Source of the DNA: Subdoligranulum variabile
Lineage (GTDB): Bacteria; Bacillota; Clostridia; Oscillospirales; Ruminococcaceae
Length of the DNA stretch: 64,000 nt
NCBI GenBank assembly: GCA_004552305.1
Contig: SFOX01000008.1
Coordinates: forward strand, 1-64,000
Direction of reading: 5' to 3'
Positions 51,581 through 57,764 of this stretch are shown here, piece after piece; within the stretch, counting starts at the first letter, position 1, and each line of letters begins with the position of its first letter. The translations under genes were made by a program, and so were the position numbers. The notes beneath the pieces are model-generated. The model did no database searches, had not been told where the DNA came from, and was given only the letters and a program-made list of their open reading frames with translations.

Positions 51581-51752
51581 GGCAACACCTTGCAATTCCC
51601 GCCTGACGGCTTAAGTACCGCTCCGACGGCTGCGGCACACCCTCTGCGTTGCAAAAATGCTCGATAATACACAAAGTATTATCTGCGCTTTTTGCTTAGC
51701 AGCCGGTGTACCTCGCTCGCCGTATCGGTACTTAGAATTGTGCGGTATTGCC
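51581..51752. mobile_element. Fold-back MITE-like element
   Basis: 172 bp starting one base after the XRE stop codon. The termini are imperfect inverted repeats: GGCAACACCTTGCAATTC on the left, and GGCAATACCGCACAATTC as the reverse complement of the right. Internal arms AAGTACCG/CGGTACTT and GATAATAC/GTATTAT, together with GCAAAAA/TTTTTGC, continue the symmetry, so the whole element can fold. No transposase is encoded. No clear target duplication is visible. Confidence 0.7.
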
Positions 51753-51787
51753 TTAAAAAACAAATTTAAAAAAAGTTGAAAAATCGC

Positions 51788-51816
51788 TTGACAAATGCGC
51801 CCGGCGTTGCTATAAT
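51788..51816 (+). promoter_or_regulatory. tRNA operon promoter
   Basis: Full consensus TTGACA (51788-51793), 17-bp spacer, TATAAT (51811-51816). Confidence 0.92.
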
Positions 51817-51849
51817 ATCCCTTGCAAATGCCTTTGTGGGCAAGAATCT

Positions 51850-51923
<74 letters not shown>

Positions 51924-51926
51924 TAT

Positions 51927-52004
51927 GGTGCCTATGGCGCAGTTGGTTAGCGCGCCAGATTGTGGCTCTGGAGGCCGAGAGTTCGAATCTCTCTAGGCAC
52001 CCCA
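51927..52004 (+). tRNA. tRNA-His (anticodon GTG)
   Basis: The acceptor GTGCCTA pairs with TAGGCAC, with an encoded G at -1 (51927) opposite discriminator C (52001), the histidine identity pair. Anticodon loop TTGTGGC carries GTG. CCA is encoded (52002-52004). Confidence 0.95.
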
Positions 52005-52005
52005 C

Positions 52006-52050
52006 CAAAAAACCGTGTAGGCAAAGCACCCGCACGGTTTTTTATTTTTA
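52006..52050 (+). terminator. Terminator-like hairpin after tRNA-His
   Basis: AACCGTG (52011-52017) and CACGGTT (52033-52039), followed by TTTTTATTTTTA. It lies between tRNA-His and tRNA-Gln, so the latter depends on read-through or an unseen promoter. Confidence 0.65.
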
Positions 52051-52051
52051 C

Positions 52052-52126
52052 TGGGCCGTCGCCAAGCGGTAAGGCAGAGGACTTTGACTCCTCCATCCGT
52101 CGGTTCAAATCCGGCCGGCCCAACCA
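52052..52126 (+). tRNA. tRNA-Gln (anticodon TTG)
   Basis: The acceptor TGGGCCG pairs with CGGCCCA (52116-52122), discriminator A, encoded CCA (52124-52126). Anticodon stem GAGGA/TCCTC encloses CTTTGAC with TTG. Confidence 0.95.
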
Positions 52127-52157
52127 ACGCATCCCTCGTATGGGGGATGCGGTTTTT
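52127..52157 (+). terminator. Terminator after tRNA-Gln
   Basis: GCATCCC (52129-52135) and GGGATGC (52144-52150), then GGTTTTTTATTTT. A second strong hairpin, GGACGCAGTTTC with GAAACTGCGTCC flanked by A and T runs, lies at 52203-52242. Confidence 0.8.
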
Positions 52158-52202
52158 TATTTTGCGGGTGTTTTACAAGGGTTGTATAGGTCTGGATCTT
52201 AT

Positions 52203-52510
52203 AAAAAAGGACGCAGTTTCGTAAGAAACTGCGTCCTTTTTTAGAGTTAAGAGTGGAGAGTTGAGAGTTTAGATAAGGTATGCCGCCCGAGGGGCGGCAT
52301 TTTTTGTAAAAAACCTAATGGGACGGTTGCGAACCTTCGGAGGGTTTGTAGGGGACGCATAGATGCGTCCCGTGCGGTTTTCCCGTTAGGTCGATTTGCC
52401 GGGATGGCTGCAACGGGCGGCATATATGCCGCCCCTACGAACCAACCCATTATATTCATTATAATATATACGGTCGCGGGCGGGGCGTGCCCCGCCCCTA
52501 CACATTCTTG
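52203..52510. repeat. Hairpin plus repeat island (A, E, B, C)
   Basis: After the 52203-52242 hairpin come element A (52243-52305; hairpin TGCCGCCC/GGGCGGCA then TTTTTTG), E (52348-52385), B (52405-52438) and C (52472-52500). No gene is present between the tRNAs and the leftward amidation operon. Confidence 0.75.
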
Positions 52511-52544
52511 GTCTATTGATTGAGATTTTTTACGGGATTCAGCA

Positions 52545-53186
52545 TTACCGCATCTGCAAAAATTGCTGCAAAATGCGCAGACCTACGGTGCCGGATTTTT
52601 CGGGGTGGAACTGGCAGCCCAGCACGCTGCCGCGCATAGCGGCGGCGCACACCGGGCGTCCGCCGTAGGGTGTGTCGGCAAGGCGGTCGGCATCGTTGGC
52701 GGGTTTTGCTTCGTAGCTATGGATAAAATAGCATTCCTCGCCGGGGCGCAGCAGCGCCAGGGGCGTGCCGGAAAAATCCGTGCGTCCCCCTGCGGGCAGT
52801 AGCGGATCCCAGTTGACGTGCGGCACGCGCTGCGGTGTGCCGTCGGCGGCAGTGTCGGGCAGGCGAACCACCCGCCCCGGAATCAGCCCCAGCCCGGCGT
52901 AATGCCCGAACTCCTCGGACTCGTCAAACAGCATCTGCATACCCAGACAAATGCCCAAAAGCGGCGTGCCGCTCTGCGCCTTTTGCCGCAGCGGCTCCAC
53001 CAGACCCAGCCGGGCAAGCCCCGCCATACCGTCCCGGAATGCCCCCACGCCGGGCAAAACCAGCGCATCGGCGCGCAAAATGTCCTGCGCGTCGCCGGTC
53101 GTCAGCGTTTCGGCACCCAAATGCGCAAAGGCGTGCTGCACGCTCAGCAAATTGGACAGCCCGTAGTTGACAATGGTTACCTTCAT
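52545..53186 (-). CDS. HisH-like glutaminase of a sugar amidation system (WbuY-type)
   Basis: 213 residues. Class I glutaminase with nucleophile Cys in GICLGMQMLFDES and His/Glu in FHPEKSG. It looks like HisH, but the neighbours are a WbuZ-like cyclase subunit (4-bp overlap) and a WbuX-like amidotransferase instead of other his genes. In O-antigen loci such pairs feed ammonia from glutamine into sugar acetamidine formation. A true histidine role is less likely but cannot be excluded. Confidence 0.87.
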   Translation of the reverse strand: MKVTIVNYGLSNLLSVQHAFAHLGAETLTTGDAQDILRADALVLPGVGAFRDGMAGLARLGLVEPLRQKAQSGTPLLGICLGMQMLFDESEEFGHYAGLGLIPGRVVRLPDTAADGTPQRVPHVNWDPLLPAGGRTDFSGTPLALLRPGEECYFIHSYEAKPANDADRLADTPYGGRPVCAAAMRGSVLGCQFHPEKSGTVGLRILQQFLQMR

Positions 53187-53947
53187 ACGCAGCGCACCTC
53201 CACACCGTCAGCGCGCAGATCGTCCTTCAATTCCGCAACGCTTTCCTTATTATAATGCAATACGGCGGCGCACGCCACGGCATCCGCTCCGGCGTTGGCA
53301 GCGTCGGCAATGTCATCGCCGCAGCCCACGCCGCCGCCGCAGATCACCGGCACGCTTACGGCGTCGGTCACGGCGCGGATCAGCTCTAAATCCATACCGG
53401 ACTGCAGCCCCTCGCAATCGACGCTGGTGAGCAGGATCTCCCCGGCACCCAGCGCGGCGCCGCGCTTTGCCCACTCGACAACGTCATAGCCGGAATGGGC
53501 GCGTCCGTTGTCGTAGTAAGCCTCCCACCGTCCCGGCCAGGTGCGGCTGCGCTTGGCTTGGATGGACAACACCATACACTGGCTGCCGAAGGCTTCGGCA
53601 ACCTCGGTAATCAGCGCGGGACGCTTGATGGCTGCCGTGTTGATGGCGACCTTATCGGCACCCGCCGCCAGAATGGCGCGCACATCCTCAACACTGCGCA
53701 GACCACCGCCCACGCAGACGGGGATGAACACCTCGTCCACGGTTTTGCGCACGATGTCGCTTAAATTGTTGCGGTTGTACAGGCTGGCAACGATGTCGAT
53801 GTACAGCAGCTCGTCAATGCCCTGCTCATAGTAGCGCTTGGCAAAGTCGTTGGGGTTGCCGAGCTTGCGCAGCCCCTCAAGCTGGATGCCCTTGACAAGG
53901 TTTTCGTCCTTGACGTCCAGCCGGGCGATCAGGCGGAGTTTTTTCAC
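53183..53947 (-). CDS. HisF-like subunit of a sugar amidation system (WbuZ-type)
   Basis: 254 residues from a GTG start. The N-terminus LRLIARLDVKDENLVKGIQLEGLRKLG differs from classical HisF (IIPCLDV and GDPVE) and matches the glycosyl amidation-associated WbuZ group. The barrel keeps phosphate-binding loops (VCVGGGLRSVEDV, ICGGGVGCGDD). It probably channels ammonia from the WbuY-type protein to the WbuX-type enzyme. Confidence 0.87.
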   Translation of the reverse strand: MKKLRLIARLDVKDENLVKGIQLEGLRKLGNPNDFAKRYYEQGIDELLYIDIVASLYNRNNLSDIVRKTVDEVFIPVCVGGGLRSVEDVRAILAAGADKVAINTAAIKRPALITEVAEAFGSQCMVLSIQAKRSRTWPGRWEAYYDNGRAHSGYDVVEWAKRGAALGAGEILLTSVDCEGLQSGMDLELIRAVTDAVSVPVICGGGVGCGDDIADAANAGADAVACAAVLHYNKESVAELKDDLRADGVEVRCV

Positions 53948-54022
53948 AATTCAGGTCCCCTTTTGTTGAAAAAATGAAGAAACGGGCGGCGGGTTCAAGC
54001 AGCGAACCCGCGAACGCTGCCG

Positions 54023-55396
54023 TTACATTTCGTGGTGCGTGCCTTTGGGGTCGCCCCACAGAACCTCGCTGTCACCCTCGTAGGGGGTGTGACGCAGCTT
54101 CCAGATACCGTCCTCCCACTTCCACAGATGCGGCGAGCGGAAACGGTCGGCAAGGTGCATAAAGTATTCGCGGTCCATCTTGGGCTGCTCAAAGCAGCGG
54201 GATGCCTGCGGGAAATTTTTGCGGTCGATCGAAAGATACTGGAAAATCTCCTTCTCGAAACGGTCGGGGTATTCGCCGTCAAATTTTTTGCAGAGCGCCT
54301 TTGCCTCGTCCAGCGTGATCTCCTCGTTGCGAATTTCCTGCGCGGCGTCGTAGGTCGTGCGCCCGATGCCGTACTTGATGTAGGTCGTGTAGTAGAAGAA
54401 ATCGTCGATCTTATCATCGATGGAATTGTACTTGGAGTAGGTACCCTGCGTGCGCTCGGGCGCGGGGCGGAAACCGCCGTGTTCCACGCTGTAATAGTAC
54501 GCGCCCTGCGGGTGCCATTTTTCGTAGTAGCCCAGATACCGCACCTGAATGTGGTTCTTTTCGAGGTTGCTGGTTTCGCCCGGCAGGTAGATGGCAAGGT
54601 CGGCCTTGTCCACCTTGTAGTCCTCCTCCAGCTCACGCAGGCTGACGCCGCCCAGATAAATGTGGTCGTAGTCGTTCACGGCAAAAAAATGCTCGTCGCG
54701 CAGGGCAGAGTTATTGTCGGCAATGGGGTTGCCGAACTCCGCCTCGTTCTCGCCGTAGAACACCAGCGGGATGCCGAACTTGGCGGCCATCTTGGGCGCC
54801 AGCTGCTTTTGCCCCAAAATAAACGGCTGGAACGGGTGGAACAGGTTTTCGGTGGCAAGGCGGGTCAGCAGGCGGTGGGTCTGCCCGTTGGGGGTACACA
54901 GGTAGTTGTCGAACCCGGCGTGGATCCACGCCTGCATATTGTCCCAACCCCACGGCGTGTAGATGTGGGGCGCCCACGTCACGGTCAGCGGGTGCATACC
55001 GTACTTGTATTTCAGCAGGTGGGCGGCGTAAAAGCTGTCCTTGCCGCCGGAGCCGGGGACAAGGCAGTCATAGCTGCCGTCAGTCTTGCGGTATTCGTCA
55101 CACAGCTCGCGCAGCTCTTTTTCGCGCAGCGCCCAGTCGATGTGACCGTTGGCTTTGTTGTGGCAGGCGTGGCAGGCATCGCAGACGCCGTCGTCCTGAA
55201 TGACCATCGTCTTTTTCAGCGATTGGGCGGTATGCTCAAACTCGTAGCAGGAGTTGGGCTTTTGGTTGCTCATCACGCACTCCTTGCAAAACTGGACGTG
55301 CCGGGGCAGACCGTAGTAGACCTCGCGGGCATCCTCGGGGATGTCGGGGGCGTATTTGGTGTAATCAATGTCGATATAGCGGGGATTCTTTTCCAT
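54023..55396 (-). CDS. N-acetyl sugar amidotransferase (WbuX/PseA/WbpG-type)
   Basis: 457 residues. N-terminal Cys motif FCKECVMSNQKP and CDACHAC may bind zinc. The PP-loop SGGKDS sits in CLVPGSGGKDSFYAAHLL for ATP binding. The C-terminal half is long and family-specific. It adenylates the N-acetyl group of a nucleotide sugar and replaces oxygen with ammonia to give an acetamidino group. First of three genes, with RBS TAGGAG and a hairpin leader that may control transcription. Confidence 0.9.
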   Translation of the reverse strand: MEKNPRYIDIDYTKYAPDIPEDAREVYYGLPRHVQFCKECVMSNQKPNSCYEFEHTAQSLKKTMVIQDDGVCDACHACHNKANGHIDWALREKELRELCDEYRKTDGSYDCLVPGSGGKDSFYAAHLLKYKYGMHPLTVTWAPHIYTPWGWDNMQAWIHAGFDNYLCTPNGQTHRLLTRLATENLFHPFQPFILGQKQLAPKMAAKFGIPLVFYGENEAEFGNPIADNNSALRDEHFFAVNDYDHIYLGGVSLRELEEDYKVDKADLAIYLPGETSNLEKNHIQVRYLGYYEKWHPQGAYYYSVEHGGFRPAPERTQGTYSKYNSIDDKIDDFFYYTTYIKYGIGRTTYDAAQEIRNEEITLDEAKALCKKFDGEYPDRFEKEIFQYLSIDRKNFPQASRCFEQPKMDREYFMHLADRFRSPHLWKWEDGIWKLRHTPYEGDSEVLWGDPKGTHHEM

Positions 55397-55425
55397 ATTT
55401 TCTGCACTCCTATCGGCGGCAAAAC

Positions 55426-55471
55426 AAAAAAGGCACCGTTTGACAGGATATCCCTGTCAAACAGCACCTTT
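55426..55471 (-). promoter_or_regulatory. Leader terminator/attenuator of the amidation operon
   Basis: In the leftward transcript two 19-nt arms (55453-55471 and 55429-55447) pair completely, with three G-U pairs, around loop GATAT, followed by six U residues. It sits between the promoter and the wbuX-like RBS, starting within about 6 nt of the predicted transcript start. It looks like a full intrinsic terminator inside the 5' leader, so read-through must be regulated, or a short RNA is made. Confidence 0.75.
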
Positions 55472-55483
55472 GCCGTTACGGTG

Positions 55484-55512
55484 ATTATACCACGAAGAAA
55501 CACAGGATGCAA
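55484..55512 (-). promoter_or_regulatory. Promoter of the amidation operon
   Basis: Minus strand TTGCAT (55507-55512), 17-bp spacer, TATAAT (55484-55489), about 90 bp upstream of the start codon. Confidence 0.8.
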
Positions 55513-55563
55513 GAGCCAAACCGCAGGAACTTTGAAAAATATATGGCCCGGCGGAAAAAGCAG

Positions 55564-55655
55564 AAAAACACAAAAGCCCGCAGAAATCTGCGGGCTTTTG
55601 TGCATAGAGGGGTGGGAAAGTATATAAAGGTCAGTGAATGTCTATGTTGATTACA
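55564..55655 (-). ncRNA. Predicted small RNA
   Basis: An independent transcription unit of about 92 nt. The promoter at 55662-55689 fires leftward and a 15-bp perfect hairpin (arms 55569-55583 and 55588-55602) followed by UUUUU ends it. The unpaired part contains a C-rich stretch, TTTCCCACCCCTCT (55607-55619), of the kind that Gram-positive regulatory RNAs use to pair with Shine-Dalgarno sequences. No ORF has an RBS. Confidence 0.65.
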
Positions 55656-55661
55656 ATAGTT

Positions 55662-55689
55662 ATTATACCTTTTTTTCTTAAAATGTCAA
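55662..55689 (-). promoter_or_regulatory. Promoter of the predicted small RNA
   Basis: Minus strand TTGACA (55684-55689), 16-bp spacer, TATAAT (55662-55667), both boxes at full consensus. Confidence 0.8.
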
Positions 55690-55698
55690 ACTTCCCCC

Positions 55699-55727
55699 TT
55701 GTATTTTCTTTTTCAAAAGATTATAAT
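55699..55727 (+). promoter_or_regulatory. Promoter of the Lrp-type regulator
   Basis: TTGTAT (55699-55704), 17-bp spacer, TATAAT (55722-55727). It leaves an AT-rich leader of about 130 nt. Confidence 0.7.
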
Positions 55728-55867
55728 ATTGCAGAAATAACTTTATTTTATTTAGTAATTTTCCGTTAAATTCACTTTTGAAGCAATATACAAACAGCAC
55801 AAGGCGTTTTTTCTTGATTTTATTTTTTTGTGCGCATTATACAAACCCAAGAAAGAGGAAGTTCCCC

Positions 55868-56299
55868 ATGGATGAATTAGACCACAAGATCGTTCAGCTC
55901 TTAGCCGAAAATGCACGTATGCCCGTCAAGGACATTGCCCAGCACGTCAGCCTGACCAGCCCTGCCGTGTCCAGCCGTATCCACCGCTTGGAGCAGGAGG
56001 GCGTCATTGCCGGGTACACCGTGGTGCTGCACCGCCCCGATACCCCCGCCCGGGTCGAGGCGCTGATCTCGGTGCTGGTGGACGCCACCACCCGCGCGGA
56101 CTTTTTGTCGCTGGTGGACGAGGAGCCGCAGGTGCTGCAATGCTACCGCGTGACCGGCAGCTACAACTTTATGGTCAAGGTAAGCTGCACCGACATTGAC
56201 GCGCTGGAGCATCTGCTGACCCGTATGCAGAAGCTCGGCTCGACCAACACGCAGATCATCTTGAACACCCAGCTGGACCGCAGCCTGCTGCTGGACTAA
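55868..56299 (+). CDS. Lrp/AsnC-family transcriptional regulator
   Basis: 143 residues. HTH at 1-55 (LDHKIVQLLAENARMPVKDIAQHVSLTSPAVSSRIHRL), then the RAM ligand-binding domain (about 65-140) with YRVTGSYNFMVKV. Such regulators respond to amino acids and often control themselves and neighbours. The ATG at 55868 after GAGGAAG is used; the longer reading starts in the AT-rich leader. A glycosyltransferase follows 11 bp downstream. Confidence 0.93.
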   Translation: MDELDHKIVQLLAENARMPVKDIAQHVSLTSPAVSSRIHRLEQEGVIAGYTVVLHRPDTPARVEALISVLVDATTRADFLSLVDEEPQVLQCYRVTGSYNFMVKVSCTDIDALEHLLTRMQKLGSTNTQIILNTQLDRSLLLD

Positions 56300-56310
56300 A
56301 AGGAGCCGAC

Positions 56311-57300
56311 GTGAAAGCAACTGTAATTATCCCCAACCTGAACGGTGCCGGCTGGCTGCGCGATTCGATTGAGAGCATCTGGCGGCAGACCGAGCAGGAC
56401 TTTGAACTGATCGTCGTGGACAACGGCTCCACCGACGAAAGCCTTGCCATTGCCCGCAGCTACCAAGGGCATCCGCGCTATACGCTGATCGAAAATGCCG
56501 AGAACACCGGCTTTTCGCACGCCGTCAACCAAGGCATTGCGCTGGCAAAAAGCGAGTATGTGGCGCTGTTCAACAACGACGCCTTTGCCGAGCCGACCTG
56601 GCTGGCGGAGCTTTTGCGCACCGCCGACGCCGACCCCCGCATTTTTGCCGTGAGCAGCCTGATGCTGCGCTACTATGAGCCGCATCTGGCGGACGACGCG
56701 GGCGATTATGTGACGATTTTGGGCTTTGCCTGCAAGCGCGGCGACGGTCTGCGCGCCGAACGTTACACAAAACCCTGCCGTGTGTTCAGTGCGTGCGGCG
56801 GCGCGGCGCTGTACCGCAAGGCGGTGCTGGATGAGATCGGCACCTTTGACGAAAATTTTTTTGCCTATTACGAGGACGTAGATTTGAGCTGGCGCGCCAA
56901 CAACCGCGGCTGGCGCAATGTGTATTGCCCCACCGCCCGCTGCCGCCATATCTGCGGCGCGACCACCGGCGCGGTGCGCTACAACCCGTTTAAGAGCATC
57001 CAGAGCGGGCGCAACAGCATTTTGCTGCCCTACAAAAACCAGCCGCTGCTGATGCTGGTGCTGAACTTTGTGCCGATGCTGCTGGGCTACCTGCTGAAGG
57101 TGGTGATGTTCCGGCTGCGCGGCTTCGGCAACGACTACGCCAAGGGCTTTCACGAGGCGTGGATCACCCTGCCCAAGCTGGACAAGCCGCGCTTTCGCTG
57201 GCGCGATCTGCCCAACTACCTGTGGGTGGAGTGCAGCCTGATCGCGGGGCTGTTCCGGTACCTTGTGTACCGCGTGCAGCGCGCGCTGAAAATTACCTGA
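56311..57300 (+). CDS. Family 2 glycosyltransferase (rhamnosyl-type)
   Basis: 329 residues, GT-A. Motifs: IIPNLNGAGWLRDSIESIW, VVDNGSTDES, FNNDAFAEPTWL and YEDVDLSWRANNRGW. A C-terminal hydrophobic patch (LNFVPMLLGYLLKVVMF) may attach it to the membrane. It resembles rhamnosyltransferases of surface polysaccharides. GTG start with AAAGGAG 6 bp upstream. It is co-transcribed with the Lrp gene, an unusual partner. Confidence 0.9.
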   Translation: MKATVIIPNLNGAGWLRDSIESIWRQTEQDFELIVVDNGSTDESLAIARSYQGHPRYTLIENAENTGFSHAVNQGIALAKSEYVALFNNDAFAEPTWLAELLRTADADPRIFAVSSLMLRYYEPHLADDAGDYVTILGFACKRGDGLRAERYTKPCRVFSACGGAALYRKAVLDEIGTFDENFFAYYEDVDLSWRANNRGWRNVYCPTARCRHICGATTGAVRYNPFKSIQSGRNSILLPYKNQPLLMLVLNFVPMLLGYLLKVVMFRLRGFGNDYAKGFHEAWITLPKLDKPRFRWRDLPNYLWVECSLIAGLFRYLVYRVQRALKIT

Positions 57301-57312
57301 TACGATGCGAAT

Positions 57313-57339
57313 ACCCGCCTGAGAAGGCGGGTGTTTTTT
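57313..57339 (+). terminator. Terminator of the Lrp-glycosyltransferase operon
   Basis: ACCCGCC (57313-57319), loop, GGCGGGT (57326-57332), then GTTTTTTG. Confidence 0.85.
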
Positions 57340-57610
57340 GTTGCCCCGTAGGGCGGGGTGACCCCACCCCGCCGGGGAAATGGGCGGTTGCCGCAAAATT
57401 GCCCGGAACGGTCAAGACCGTTCCCTACAAATAACCGGAAGGTAAGGTATAATTGGGGAAAATGCAAATTTCCGGCAGGTTTGTACGGGACGCATAGATG
57501 CGTCCCGTGCGGGTTACCCGATATATCGCTGTTTTGGCGTGGCTGCAACGGGCGGCATAGTAGCCGTGCCTACGAATTACCCGTAAAATGGTTATTGCCA
57601 TAAAACTGCG
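57340..57610. repeat. Intergenic repeat island (D, G, E, B)
   Basis: D (57345-57375), G (about 57408-57426, ACGGTCAAGACCGT), E (57479-57512) and a decayed B (57541-57573). No gene is present. Confidence 0.75.
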
Positions 57611-57666
57611 GGCAGGGAATTTGGCAATTGCCGCACGCGACCCGTCCGCTGTTTACAATTTGTTTA

Positions 57667-57695
57667 TTGCGCCGGGGGGCAAAATGTGCTATACT
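57667..57695 (+). promoter_or_regulatory. Promoter of the RND exporter operon
   Basis: TTGCGC (57667-57672), 17-bp spacer, TATACT (57690-57695), just ahead of the TetR-type operator. Confidence 0.65.
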
Positions 57696-57702
57696 TGCAC
57701 TG

Positions 57703-57722
57703 CCGACCGACCGGTCGGTCGG
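57703..57722. promoter_or_regulatory. TetR-type operator
   Basis: Perfect 20-bp palindrome CCGACCGACCGGTCGGTCGG starting 8 bp after the -10, covering the expected transcription start. The TetR-family gene is the second gene of the same operon, so autoregulation is expected. Confidence 0.85.
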
Positions 57723-57764
57723 GAAAATACAGCCTTCCGATTTATCACCCAGAGGGGAAACGAT

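Noticed and set aside
50315..51595. N-terminal extension of murE to 920 residues
   Set aside because: The extra part is antisense to the XRE gene; MurE begins naturally at the ATG at 50314 with a good RBS.
51294..51674. 126-codon leftward protein across the fold-back element
   Set aside because: Antisense to the XRE gene and extends into a MITE; no RBS.
52545..53947. Histidine biosynthesis genes hisH and hisF
   Set aside because: The HisF-like N-terminus is of the WbuZ type and the third gene is a sugar amidotransferase; no other his genes are adjacent.
55273..55605. 110-codon leftward protein across the small RNA terminator and the amidation promoter
   Set aside because: No RBS, runs through two promoter or terminator elements, and has no family resemblance.
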